Source: Odiellus spinosus (lineage: Eukaryota > Arthropoda > Arachnida > Opiliones > Phalangiidae). From it: a DNA stretch of 64,000 nucleotides. The position numbers and the translations under genes were made by a program. Under the pieces are notes generated by a model, which saw only the letters and a program-made list of their open reading frames with translations, was not told the origin of the DNA and did no database searches. The stretch is from assembly GCA_963920705.1 (NCBI GenBank), contig OY987227.1, positions 8,163,602-8,227,601 on the forward strand, written 5' to 3'. This document shows, in pieces, positions 11,050-22,849 of this stretch. Every line of letters begins with the position of its first letter. The first letter of the stretch is position 1.

Positions 11050-12295
11050 AGATCCTCGAAAAAAAATAGTAACGAAACTTTTGAACCATTAAAAAAACTT
11101 TTTTTTTTCTAAATTCATTACCACGAGCGTTACAAATTTAAACTTTGTATGAATATGTATGTAAAATTAATTTTGGTAATTAGATCGGGGACGTGATATG
11201 GAGAATAATCCCTTTTCAAAATTAAAATTCGCAGAATTTAAAAACATTAATAATGAGAAAAGTTAAGATAAAGTTTACTCCAACTCCCATCACTGCCCAA
11301 AATTTCTTTTTTCCTACGAACCTTTTGTTTCTAAAGATTAGAGGAAAATTCTTGTATAAATATTCCAAAACAAAAGAGACTAAAAGTTTCAGCGGAAAAT
11401 AACATTGTAGGCATTTTCCGTATATAGAGAGTTCGAAATTAATCGGATATTTCAGCTTATCTCAAAATCTAAGCGCAGTTCTTTACCGTGATTAGATTCG
11501 TTCGATATAATATGCAGGGCAGCTTCGTAATCGTAGCAAACTTAACAGGATATAAACTGAGTAAACAGAATAAAGGGCGAAGACTTAAAATTGGTTCCTT
11601 AATCAATCAATGTTATACTAAACAAACTTAATGGAAGTGTATGCCTATTATTATGCAAATTAATATTTTTTTTATATCACGTTATATTCGAGAATTCCCA
11701 AAAGTGTTTCAGTATGAATTGTTGTAGGTTAGAAAATTGCTTTTCACCTTTTTTTCTTATTTCTCTGAGTCTATTTGAGTTAAAAGTTACTCTTTACCAA
11801 AGTAAACTTTTAAAAGCTATGATCGATGAATAAGAATATTTATGATATGAATAATTCAGTAAAATTTTAATTTTACCGAGAGTAGAAATAATAAAAAAAT
11901 AAGAATTATCGTCATTAAAATTTTATTTAGATTAGAAAGTTTTCTTGAATAAATTCGGAAAATTACCACTAAGTGGTTTAGCTCCTAAATAAATTAATTT
12001 TCATTTTATCAGCGGAATTATTCTAAATATGCATGTACTAAAAATTAATAAAGGGTAAACCTAACAGAATATTTAATGTGATCCTCTTACAGTAGAGTAA
12101 GATCATAGTTCCCAGTATCTCCCTACGACGGAGGAGTGTCAGTGTCTATTTGTTATTCTACTATACAAAAGAAAAATGTAATTGAAGAATCATTTTCCAA
12201 AGATGGTTGAAAAATGATTACAAATATTTATATCTGCCAATCACTTATCGTGAGAATCGGACGCTTTTTCTGGTTGGCTAGAGACTTAATTGCGT
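11050..12295. other. AT-rich non-coding stretch
   Basis: No ORF, array or foldback that I can support. Confidence 0.45.
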
Positions 12296-12304
12296 GATAT
12301 CAAA

Positions 12305-12467
12305 TTCCACGATAATCCATGTTAAGCCTACTTTCTAAGTTAAAAATTCCAACTTACTATTTGATTTGTAAAATATTTAATATAGTTAATTTAATTAAGC
12401 GTATTTTAACCATAAGGAATCTAAGTTATAATATTTTTAAGGCTTCATTCTCCCTTTAAAACGTACC
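12305..12467. mobile_element. FB-1 fragment (right half, decayed)
   Basis: GTTAAGCCTACTTTC, then ATTTGTAAAATATTTAATAT, ATAAGGAATC and the terminus CATTCTCCCT against TTAA at the end. The order matches the right half of FB-1. The left half is not recognisable. Confidence 0.45.
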
Positions 12468-12682
12468 TAGCAAACACTTATTGTAGCTTTTTGTATGTAA
12501 ATCAAGAGAATATAATCATGCATAGATTTAATAAAATTATTTGCTGAAATGATCACTTAATTTAAATATAAAAGTGTAAAAATAAGTTTCCCATTTGCGT
12601 ACTGATTAAATTATTTAACTAATACTATAGTAATCGTTCTAAAACTTAAATATACTATTTTTACTCAAATTTGGTAATATCA

Positions 12683-12745
12683 ACCCCTGTAAGTTCGCTG
12701 ACCAAAAAGTCGAAAAGTCGCGCAGGCAAAATATACACCAGGGGA
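12683..12745. mobile_element. Short CCCCTGTA inverted-repeat element (FB-10), copy 1
   Basis: ACCCCTGTA at the left and CACCAGGGG at the right enclose about 45 bp containing GCTGACCAAAAAGTC. The same left end and GCTGACCGAAAAGTC occur at 61352-61418. This is a very small element or solo remnant; the class is unknown. Confidence 0.45.
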
Positions 12746-13039
12746 AAATTAATTTTATCAATACCATATAAGTAAATATATAAAATACGTTTTATGCTTG
12801 TTCAACTTGTTTAATTTGGCGGAAAATTCACTGTAGTAAAATGCTGGTGACGTAAGCAGTGACGTCAACGAAACAAGTGGAGTGAACCAATTTATATATT
12901 TAAATTAATTATCTATTTAAAAGTATTTGCGTTTCTAGTTGGTAAAGCTTGTTTGCTAATTCCAATCGAAATATTTCTTACTACTAGGTATCAAAAGGAA
13001 ATTTCCTTCGGACTGAAAATCGTGACGGTCATTAGAAAA

Positions 13040-13380
13040 CGGTATTCGCGAATTTGAACAAGAACAATTCCCCCCCAAATAAATACCACGAAACCGAAAC
13101 TGGACCGGAATCTTGTTTGAGAGGGGGGGGGGGGGGGGGTAGTCCAAGTGGAGTCGAGTGGACTGAGGAATTGGGGGAGAAGAGAGGGGTATTCCCCGTT
13201 AGTCACGCGTCTACGATTGCGGGCGCGGCGGACATTATCGGAGCGAGGAGGTCAAACGAGAGGGAGATGGCCCACGCTTCAGTGACCCTTTGACACGAAA
13301 TGGCCATCGCCCATCGGTAACAGTAAAGACTATACCCTATAATTCGCTCCCCCCCCCACTTCCACAGAGGAACTTAACGT
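13040..13380. other. GC-richer island with a G17 run
   Basis: The segment contains a 17-base G run at 13123-13139, an interrupted C run near 13350 and several CpGs (GGGCGCGGCGG near 13221). Open frames across it, such as 12956-13147 and 13054-13293, translate to homopolymer P or G stretches and are not credible genes. Confidence 0.4.
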
Positions 13381-13581
13381 GGACGATATATATTCCGGTT
13401 TGACCCTTTCATATATCTGGTCATCTCACAAATCTTCGATCTGTACCTTCTACAAACATATAGGCTTAAAACTCGCTTAGTTATCAACGTTTGGTGTTGT
13501 TAAATTTTAAGGATGTGCTCATTTAATGGAATTTAACCCTCCAAGTAGGGCGAAGCTTAAAGTGACAGTGAAATGTTACAA

Positions 13582-13612
13582 CAGGTACATTTTACATTGA
13601 ATGTAGTACCTG
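13582..13612. repeat. Nested short palindrome
   Basis: CAGGTAC at 13582-13588 pairs with GTACCTG at 13606-13612, enclosing TACATTGAATGTA, which is itself palindromic. It could fold as a small hairpin. No function is inferred. Confidence 0.6.
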
Positions 13613-13774
13613 GAAACTACGCTTAAACGGTTGAAATTATCACCAAATGACTTTTTTCTTTTGGGGTTAAATTTGAGTTCAAACTCCCTCAAATCAATGC
13701 AATTCTGAAATTGGTAATATACCAGTATTCATAAAATGATTTGTATTTGCATAAATTTCTGTTATTTTAAACGC

Positions 13775-13880
13775 GAGATTCGCCTTTCAAAAGCTTCAAA
13801 ATTCTTATTTCAGACTAAACAATCCCTTTAGATACGCTTGACCATTTGAGTTGACCTATAATAGGCCAAAGTGACTCGGT
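13775..13880 (+). repeat. Two-copy dispersed repeat, member 2
   Basis: CTTATTTCAGACTAAA, then TACGCTTGACCATTTGAG and AAAGTGACT, corresponds to 6990-7125. Substitutions and a shorter middle suggest old copies. Confidence 0.5.
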
Positions 13881-14149
13881 CAGAGAATGTTTTATTAACA
13901 CGTGATTCGCTACGGTGTTTTCTCTCTTACAATTGTAACAATAATTATATAATTAACGAAGATACGTTCCCACACCCATAAAAACTTGTTCCTTATTTTA
14001 ACCCACTCTGAAATTAAAAGCCTCGTCTGATTCTCGATTTCTACACATTTTATTTCGTTACTTCGCCAAAGTACTTTATTATCGCGTAATTGGGCATTGT
14101 ATAGTCGCGTATCAGTACCTATATATGTCCCGAGCATCGTATTGGATTA

Positions 14150-14480
14150 GAATAACTGATGTATATCTCGACGAACGCTTAACGTTCCGTTCCGCTAACC
14201 GGAACGACGAGTAATAGGCGTTTATCGATGATAGCCGAAGTTAGGCTTAGCTCGCGTATAGTTAAGAAGACGTTTCGAAGAGAAATTCGGCCAACCTCGA
14301 GAACCGAAGAGTCGATGGTGCGTGCGTACCGATCGAGAGAAGGGTAGAGAGAGAAAAAGAGAAAGAATCCTTGATAAAATCACCCCGTTTTCTTAGAAGA
14401 CGCGGCTCAACTATAGTAAAGAAGCTATAGAATATATAGAAGCTCCTTCGCAGCGTGTCCTTCTTCAAATCCCTTCTCAT
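14150..14480. other. GC-richer island with purine tract
   Basis: CpG-containing sequence (TAACGTTCCGTTCCGCTAAC near 14180) followed by a G/A-rich tract at about 14335-14370. It contains one TTAGGCTTAGC motif near 14242. The 72-codon minus-strand frame shows no domain. It resembles the islands at 7.7-8.4 and 10.1-10.5 kb in composition. Confidence 0.35.
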
Positions 14481-14499
14481 TAATGATAGAAAAGTATAG

Positions 14500-15890
14500 C
14501 TAGATGGCTGAAAGAGACAATACGCCCATCACTATATCCCACCAGATGCCCTTTTCAGAGCATCATTCTCCTTCATCTATACGTATATATATCCCTAAGC
14601 CTTGGTCAAAGTCGCGTGCCTCTTTTGTTCCATGTCACGCTATTCCTCCAATAGTTTCGTTCAAGAGCAGTTGGAGATACGAAAAAAAAAAGATCAGGTG
14701 GATGGATACGTAATGTTCAACACAATAGATAATAAAATATTACTCCCTCTCAACGTGAGTATAAAGGTGATATAGCGAAAATTTGTTAGTCTTTTAATCT
14801 ACTATCATAAGCAAATTATTAATTAAAACCCAGTATCAAAAATACTGTAAATCAAACGAATCTTTGAGACTTTGTCAGAACGTGTTAATTTGTATTCGAG
14901 CAGAACACACTTATGTCAGAGTACCGTGAATTTTAGGCCTACCTTCTTTATATTAATGTATATTTAAATAAAATAATTGACTTACCCATTTGATGACGAT
15001 AATTTCTAACGCATTTCCTGTCCAGTTAAATGCATTCGTCAATTTAACCCTACAAATGAAATAAAAAAACATTTACTCAAAATTAATTTGTCTATTTAAA
15101 TTGTACAATAATTAAATTTTACTAAACACAAAATTACGCATAAAATAACCTTCTTAATTCCCATTTCAAATTATGTCAAAATTCCGCGAAAAAATGATAA
15201 GTGTCTGATCCCAAGAGTAAATAAATCACTAAGCCTAAAATAATTTAAAATTCGATCACGGGAGCTTTCGAGAACGAAAGGGAGAAAAGGAACAGAAAAT
15301 ATTTGATCTGAAAGTTTATATATTAGAGAATACTTAAGACAGAGTGATAAAGCAATTGAAAATCAAAAAGCGAAGTATCCGAGCAAAAACTGCGCTAGCC
15401 AAAAGTGGGTGTAATAAATAGCTAACGTCAATTTCAACACTCCCCCCCCCCGAAACCTCCGCAGTTCTTATTGAAAACACAACGACGGCGTACGTTCTAA
15501 AAGAGTGAAGAAAGAATAGAAGCGAAAAAATATAGTTTGTGAAATATAGTGTTTACGCGTTTCGCAGTAACGCGTGCCGAGTTACACGCTTGACTAAGGC
15601 TATGAACCGGAGAAGGGGGAAGGGGTGCAGGACTGGACGTGAGAGGGTGGTTACCCCCCACTGACGTAGCTAACCTTTAGATACTATTCTACAACTAGTA
15701 GTAGGAAGGAAGCCCAAGATTTCTCGTATTTTTTTTTATTTTAGTGTTTTTAATCCGGTTATATCTATCTTTAAGGTTTTCAGGTTTATTGCTCAGGTGA
15801 GTGGAATGTCGGAATTAGACTTTGTTGGTTACAATTATCATAGAGTTCATATTTTTGGAAGAATGTCAGATTATTTAAATTTACAGTTAG
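14500..15890. other. Non-coding stretch before the 28-bp array
   Basis: Mostly AT-rich. A C run lies near 15442. A GC-richer segment at about 15590-15670 includes GGAGAAGGGGGAAGGGG. No gene recognised. Confidence 0.4.
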
Positions 15891-15915
15891 GTTGAATAAC
15901 TACTAAAAATGGGAT

Positions 15916-17687
15916 GAATACTAAATTACCATAGAAACGGGATGAATACTAAATTACCATAGAAACGGGATGAATACTAAATTACCATAGAAACGGGATG
16001 AATACTAAATTACCATAGAAACGGGATGAATACTAAATTACCATAGAAACGGGATGAATACTAAATTACCATAGAAACGGGAGGAATACTAAATTACCAT
16101 AGAAACGGGAGGAATACTAAATTACCATAGAAACTGGAGGAATACTAAATTACCATAGAAACTGGAGGAATACTAAATTACCATAGAAACGCGAGGAATA
16201 CTAAATTACCATAGAAACGCGAGGAATACTAAATTACCATAGAAACGCGAGGAATACTAAATTACCATAGAAACGCGAGGAATACTAAATTACCATAGAA
16301 ACGCGAGGAATACTAAATTACCATAGAAACGGGAGGAATACTAAATTACCATAGAAACGGGAGGAATACTAAATTACCATAGAAACGGGAGGAATACTAA
16401 ATTACCATAGAAACGGGAGGAATACTAAATTACCATAGAAACGGGAGGAATACTAAATTACCATAGAAACGGGAGGAATACTAAATTACCATAGAAACGG
16501 GAGGAATACTAAATTACCATAGAAACGGGAGGAATACTAAATTACCATAGAAACGGGAGGAATACTAAATTACCATAGAAACGGGAGGAATACTAAATTA
16601 CCATAGAAACGGGAGGAATACTAAATTACCATAGAAACGGGAGGAATACTAAATTACCATAGAAACGGGAGGAATACTAAATTACCATAGAAACGGGAGG
16701 AATACTAAATTACCATAGAAACGGGAGGAATACTAAATTACCATAGAAACGGGAGGAATACTAAATTACCATAGAAACGGGAGGAATACTAAATTACCAT
16801 AGAAACGGGAGGAATACTAAATTACCATAGAAACGGGAGGAATACTAAATTACCATAGAAACGGGAGGAATACTAAATTACCATAGAAACGGGAGGAATA
16901 CTAAATTACCATAGAAACGGGAGGAATACTAAATTACCATAGAAACGGGAGGAATACTAAATTACCATAGAAACGGGAGGAATACTAAATTACCATAGAA
17001 ACGGGAGGAATACTAAATTACCATAGAAACGGGAGGAATACTAAATTACCATAGAAACGGGAGGAATACTAAATTACCATAGAAACGGGAGGAATACTAA
17101 ATTACCATAGAAACGGGAGGAATACTAAATTACCATAGAAACGGGAGGAATACTAAATTACCATAGAAACGGGAGGAATACTAAATTACCATAGAAACGG
17201 GAGGAATACTAAATTACCATAGAAACGGGAGGAATACTAAATTACCATAGAAACGGGAGGAATACTAAATTACCATAGAAACGGGAGGAATACTAAATTA
17301 CCATAGAAACGGGAGGAATACTAAATTACCATAGAAACGGGAGGAATACTAAATTACCATAGAAACGGGAGGAATACTAAATTACCATAGAAACGGGAGG
17401 AATACTAAATTACCATAGAAACGGGAGGAATACTAAATTACCATAGAAACGGGAGGAATACTAAATTACCATAGAAACGGGAGGAATACTAAATTACCAT
17501 AGAAACGGGAGGAATACTAAATTACCATAGAAACGGGAGGAATACTAAATTACCATAGAAACGGGAGGAATACTAAATTACCATAGAAACGGGAGAAATA
17601 CTAAATTACCATAGAAAAGGGAGGAATACTAAATTACCATAGAAAAGGGAGAAATACTAAATTACCATAGAAAAGGGAGAAATACAA
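15916..17687 (+). repeat. 28-bp satellite array (Sat-2), 63 units
   Basis: GAATACTAAATTACCATAG followed by AAACGGGAG repeats every 28 bp. The marker positions 15916 and 17680 are separated by exactly 63 x 28 bp, so I find no net indel in the array. Variants are blocked: GGGATG units first, then CTGGAGG and GCGAGG blocks, then a long uniform GGGAGG core, then GGGAGA and AAGGGAG variants at the far end. Confidence 0.98.
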
Positions 17688-17929
17688 AACTCCATTGACT
17701 ATGCATATAGAAATAAATTAATTCAAATTTCTTAAGTATAAGATAAATACCATATTTAAACTAACTCCCATATTTAAGAAAATCCTTAGGTACCAAAATA
17801 CGATTGAAAGCGTACCATACATAACATATCTTTACTCAACACGTTAATAAATCCAAAAATTTCAAGATTAAAGGTTCCTGAATAAACTTGTCGTTCTTGT
17901 TACATTGTTTTCCTTTTTTCCCCCTGTAG

Positions 17930-18260
17930 GTGGTGGGGTGGGGGTTATTCCTTTAGCGGGAGGCGGCGGCTGCAACGGAGTCTGTGAGCAAAACGTCGAA
18001 GTATGGCTGTCACCTTGTCAGCTACTTTGAAGAGGATTTATTTCGCCTTGTCAAAGCTAGCGTAGAGATCCGGAAATGACCGGCCCAGAACTATTCGGGC
18101 ATCGCGGCAAAAATAACCCAGAGAGGAAAGACGCAAAGGCGGAAGGGAGGGGGGGGGAGGAGCGACTCCTTCGGGTCAACACCGAAGAATGATAGATTTT
18201 TATTCCTCTCCAATACGGCAAAGAACGACTACCCCCCTTAACACTATACTAAAACGGTGG
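17930..18260. other. GC-richer island following the 28-bp array
   Basis: Contains GGTGGTGGGGTGGGGGTTA near 17931, GGCGGCGGCTGC near 17963 and a G-rich run near 18145-18158. CpGs are frequent. No ORF or splice pattern I trust. It might be regulatory; there is no direct support. Confidence 0.35.
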
Positions 18261-18264
18261 CCAA

Positions 18265-19215
18265 CGTAAAGCCCGTACAGGAAAAAATGACGAATAAAGA
18301 TATAAACTGAACGAGAAAGGTTTAGACTCTATTTATGAAAGTTAACTGCAATCGTCATTGATTCGTGGACGTACTTTCAATTCGGTATATTTCTACAAGA
18401 ATGAAAGAAGAATGAAATACTGTTATGGGAAAAGGGATAGAGATCTTTTTTAACGCCTTTGACTCTATTAATAATTGACCCATGAACAAAGTATATATCG
18501 AGTTCACCGAATAAATATATCTTAAGAGGAAAGGAACGAATATAGGTATTTTAAACTAAATATTACATATGATTATACCGTTTTCGCGCATTTTTACAAG
18601 CGTTTTAAGTTACATAAGTTTAGTTTCGTGTATTAAATTATCTTTAAGTGAAGGAAAATATAGTTTCGAACAGCTATAGTCGCTATGTAAATGAATCAAA
18701 GTAAGATGATTTATGTTGCACATAACTACTTATTATAAAAAATCCATTTTGACGGGTAATCTGAACAGTATTATTCTTACTAACTAGTATAAAAGCACCA
18801 AAGTTTTCATTAGAAAATCAGCTATTAAAATTACAGGCAGGAATATTTTGAGAAAATGAAATGAGAATAATGCTTTATCAAATCATTCGTCATTAAATAT
18901 TCTAGACTTTGCGCAGTCTATACTGCTTTTCTTAAAAACTTCAATTCATAGAAAACTTAAGCCTTGAAAGGTTTAGCATATTTGACAGCAAGACTGATAA
19001 GCAGAGCCTAATTAAACTTCACGACGTGAATTTAGTTGGCACATGTAAACCTTGCCTATAATTTTATATATTTATATCATGAGGCTAGAAGTTTAGTTTA
19101 AATATTAATAACAACATTAAAATAAAATAGTTCACGTTCCCTTTAAGGTAAAAAACAAAATATGGTATTCCTTTACGCAACATCTTGCGCAGTATTCGCT
19201 GGAATAAAGTGGACA
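18265..19215. other. AT-rich non-coding stretch
   Basis: Nothing recognised. Confidence 0.45.
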
Positions 19216-19220
19216 GACGT

Positions 19221-19249
19221 ATATATACACACACACACACACACACACA
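19221..19249 (+). repeat. (CA)n microsatellite with TA leader
   Basis: ATATATAC followed by an uninterrupted CA/AC run, then CTTTCTTTCT. A simple-sequence locus. Confidence 0.9.
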
Positions 19250-19770
19250 TCTTTCTTTCTATTCCTTCAATTTATTGTATTTCTCGTTTTTGGGGTGCCG
19301 GACCACGCGCCAGAAGGATCTATATAGATAGAAAAAGCTAACAATTGACACTTTCTCGCCTCCTACTTTACCCCAATGCCACCCTTTTTCCTTTTCCGAT
19401 ACTCTATTCGCCGTAATAGACGCTATAAAGAGAAAGGCGAGGTGAAGAGAAATTGATAGTACCATCATTCTTTGAACTCTTTATAATTCTCTATCGCGTC
19501 TAAGATGGTAGAACTTTCTTCAATCTTCTTTCGCCTTTCTATAAAGTCACGATCAGTATTAAATTTCAGTACGCGCTAAGCCTAGGATCCGTCTCATCTC
19601 TTCGACAAGATTGAAACGTAGCGGCATCGTTAGCGCTGATTTTTCAAAGTGGTAGTGGATGTACTGGATAAGAGTAGCAGACCGATTTCATTGACTTTTT
19701 TCATTAAAGGAAAATAATATGTGGGTCTCCGTTGAGTAAACAATATATCTTAGGGTTGGGTTGACAGAGT

Positions 19771-19794
19771 GGGTGGGCGGAAAAGGGGGCGGGG
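19771..19794 (+). other. Putative G-quadruplex, plus strand
   Basis: Four G-runs (GGG, GGG, GGGGG, GGGG) are separated by loops of 1, 7 and 1 bases and satisfy the G3+N1-7 pattern. It lies in a short G-rich patch (19750-19815) within AT-rich DNA. Confidence 0.6.
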
Positions 19795-20494
19795 AGAGGG
19801 TGCAAGATGGGCGTCATCTCGGGGCCCAATCATTAAAGAAATATTAAACCATATATCAAAAAGGACCTTGATATTTGACGGCGTTATCGAGGTGTCAGTG
19901 CATCGGTTAAGTGACGTGCCTATTGAAAATATCTACCCAGTTACATGAGCAAAAATAATCGAGGGTTTGATCCGAATTATATATTAAATATTGTATTGAT
20001 AATTTAAATAAATGCTTAATTTAATTTTAATACCGCAATTAAAACTTTATATTTTTATTGTAAAACCTAGAACTTAACAATGGAGTCTATCTTTACAAAA
20101 CCTAGCCTTCAGAAGCGTCCTCTAGCGGCAAATTACACGTGACAAAAACATAAACTAACAAAACCAAAATTTAGAGACCTTATTCAAATGGTAATTAAAT
20201 AATCTTATTTTTTAATAATAGAATCGTTAAAAAAAATCAAATTTTTCTCTTCATCTTCCCTTTAAGAGTATATTTCTGATGAAACCAGCTATATATTAGA
20301 GGTAATAAGATCAGCTGCTACCGGAATTAAATGGGTAATCATTCATGGATAATTTTAATAACTTTGTCTAGGAATATTTATGGGAACCGTAAGTACTGAA
20401 TGCCAACCGCGTAGTTATGGTTAAGGTAGAGGCATAATTTGCTTATTTTTAGAATAAGAAATGGATAAAAAAGGTCACTCTTGTGGTTAAATTA

Positions 20495-20518
20495 CATTCT
20501 CCCTTTAAAGGGAGAATG
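20495..20518. repeat. Perfect 24-bp palindrome at a TTAA junction
   Basis: CATTCTCCCT, TTAA and AGGGAGAATG form a perfect palindrome. The right half is the left terminus of the FB-1 element at 20509. The left half is what an FB-1 right terminus looks like. Two FB-1 ends therefore share a single TTAA. Confidence 0.85.
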
Positions 20519-20877
20519 AAACCTAAAACAAGTGATTTTTATGGGTTGCTTATCGTTTAAAAGGCCTAATCCAACTGTAAAACTAGAAATAAATTTAAAA
20601 CTTGACATCAAAATAGGCTTAGCTGGATTCATGGAGATATCCTGAACTCCCCGACCAATGACATTGATCATGGAGATCCTCTATTCACCATATGTCATTG
20701 GTCGCCATCCTTATATGCTGAGTTCAGGTGATCTCCACGAATCCAGCTAAGCCTATTTTCCGAGTAAGTTTTAAATTTATTTCTAGTTTAATATTTAATT
20801 TTTTTTACTGTTGGATTAGGCCTATTTAAACGATAAGGAATCGATAAAAAAAGCACTTGTTATGTTGCATTTTCCCT
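20509..20877. mobile_element. TTAA foldback FB-1, copy 2 (best preserved)
   Basis: A 369-bp imperfect palindrome. The left end AGGGAGAATGAAACC follows TTAA (20505-20508). The right end GCATTTTCCCT precedes TTAA (20878-20881). Inner arms AGGCTTAGCTGGATTCATGG and CGAATCCAGCTAAGCCTA pair. The loop holds CCAAT (20655-20659) and ATTGG (20697-20701). No coding capacity. The paired TTAA is the target duplication expected of piggyBac-like MITEs, an assignment inferred from the TTAA rule alone. Confidence 0.88.
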
Positions 20878-21199
20878 TTAAGGAATATACTTATAAGCAC
20901 GCAGAGATTAGTTGGGAGAATCATAGCTAAAAATAATGATAAATTATATTAAATCTGGCCGGAGCGCAATGAAGAAAAGCTACCTAGGAGTCATAGGAAC
21001 GTAAAAAAAAATGGGAAGGAACTGAAAATTCATTTAGGAACAAAAAAAATAAGGGTTGGATGAAGGGATCCATAAAAAATATCCCGAAGAACCGAGTTTA
21101 GCTCAACACGTAATTAGAAGCCATTATTTTTCTTATTACGTGTACATATAGTCGCGTTTCCCCCGGTCTTAATTAAAACCGGGACCGGGGTTTTGATCT

Positions 21200-21223
21200 C
21201 CCCGACCCCTTACCCCAACTCCC
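21200..21223 (-). other. Putative G-quadruplex, minus strand
   Basis: Four C-runs (CCCC, CCCC, CCCC, CCC) with loops of 2, 3 and 4 bases mean a canonical quadruplex on the minus strand. Just upstream, CCCCGGT and ACCGGG around 21163-21186 can form a hairpin. Confidence 0.55.
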
Positions 21224-21569
21224 TCACCTCAAAACGAGTCCCCTAATTTTCTAGTTGAGGAATCCTCTAGCGAATTCAATTTTACTAGGAAATATATGTA
21301 ATTATAACGGAAATAATCAAACGAACGGATCATTTTTTGACTAATCATTATTATTTTCTTTGAAATCGAGGGTGAAAATCAATGGCAATATGAGGAAACA
21401 CATATCGTACAATCAATTCTAAAACACAATTATTTGTTTTACAAAAAGATCCTACATATTTAATTCTAGTTTAATTTTTTCCAATTATATTAAATTTAAT
21501 TAAAAAAAATCAACTGGTTTTAATAAAAGGGAGACATGTAGAAAAATAATTCCAGTGACTTATTAGCCG

Positions 21570-21892
21570 CGTTCATACTAGGCCTTGGAATCGATTTAAA
21601 CCGTTTCAAAACGTTTCACTAAAGTCGTGTGAACGAGAAACAGTCTTTTCTCTAATAGATTTAATTCAATTTCTCGAAACTGCTTCGGGAACCAGTTTCA
21701 TACTGATTCAGTTTCAACAACCGATAGATGAAGCTACGATAAATCGATTTATAACGATAATGCGTGAAGGCGTCAGGCTTAAAACGATTCCTGGCGATTT
21801 GAATATCGGTTGGAATTTACCGTTTCAAATCGATTAAGAAATGACGTGTGACCGTAGCTTTTGAATGGATTGAAAGGCCTCTAGTATGAACG
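21570..21892 (+). mobile_element. Foldback FB-8 (CGTTCATACTAG ends), copy 1
   Basis: Ends CGTTCATACTAGGCCT and CTAGTATGAACG are inverted. Inner blocks with AATCGATTTAAACCG and CGTTTCAAATCGATT continue the palindrome. The left-hand sequence matches the reverse complement of the 51103-51347 copy. No ORF. Target duplication unclear. Confidence 0.75.
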
Positions 21893-21899
21893 AAGCTTT

Positions 21900-22575
21900 T
21901 TAGATTCGTCATCCACTTATGATACGTCAGATAAATATACAAATATAATTACGGCTTAGTAACGCTCGACCGCTTCCACTTATGCGAATTTATTGTAGAT
22001 GTAAAATAAAGCCCATAGCCCCATTACCGCTTAACGACTGCCTAGCTGTATAAATGCCTTGATATTTATGGTTAGTTTTGAAATGAATTTAGTATTAGAG
22101 TCTCCAAATTGGGTTTATCAATTATGCCTAATTATATACCGTTTCTGAAATTACAGTTTTAACATGCAGTCGAATATAAATTTTAGGAACTATAGAATAA
22201 CTTATTTATTCAAGAACCAACTTCGGTTTTCACTGAATACAAAGCTATAGATAATTAGAGCCAAAATCTTTGCATAAAATTAACGATTCCGAAGAAGTTA
22301 TCGAATAAATTGTGTGATTTAAAGGAAAACTTCACTATAAAATTAACTGCGATTTTATATGAAAATCTACGTTTCAAAACTTATAAAACTGATAAAGCAA
22401 TATTGTAACTGCATACCGAATAATTATTTAATGGAATTCTGAAATTTTTACAAGCTGTTTTGAATTTTTCCTATGTTTTTATGTAATTAAATATAAACCC
22501 ATAAATTTTTTAATGAGGAAAAAAATCGCCTAATCTGGTCAAAAATGATCGAAATTGGAAATTTACAATTCGACC
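21900..22575. other. AT-rich non-coding stretch
   Basis: Lies downstream of the small ORF on the minus strand. No clear polyadenylation context or exon was recognised. Confidence 0.4.
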
Positions 22576-22582
22576 AAATAGT

Positions 22583-22846
22583 TCAAGTAAAATAATGTGA
22601 ATTGAACAAAAGTGGATTAAAATTTGAAATGCCTTTTGTCCATTTTTGTTGAATTTCGTTTTTTTTTATTTCGTCTATTATTTGATCTAATTCCGTTGGA
22701 ATTTCAAAATTTGAACCGTTTTTGACCTTGGGAAGCAATAGATAAGTATATATTGCCATCATGGGAATAGACCCGGCTGCGGTTATGGATAAAAACCTTC
22801 TAGACCAGCCGTTACGGATATGAGACAGCAAAGTTACAAGAGTCAT
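22583..22846 (-). CDS. Candidate small single-pass membrane protein (unproven)
   Basis: An 87-codon minus-strand ORF that I do not recognise as a family. It looks less accidental than other frames here. A basic N-terminus (about residues 9-17, with R11, R16 and R17) leads into one hydrophobic segment at about residues 18-38. A charged, helix-favouring tail rich in D, E, I and K follows at about residues 45-70. That layout resembles small mitochondrial or ER membrane proteins. The start is the only usable one: a stop codon lies two codons upstream, and the context there (T at -3) is poor. I see no strong splice donor or poly-A signal, so it may be a single exon, a degraded exon or chance. It is not inside a recognised repeat. 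Confidence 0.25.
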   Translation of the reverse strand: MTLVTLLSHIRNGWSRRFLSITAAGSIPMMAIYTYLLLPKVKNGSNFEIPTELDQIIDEIKKNEIQQKWTKGISNFNPLLFNSHYFT

Positions 22847-22849
22847 ATA

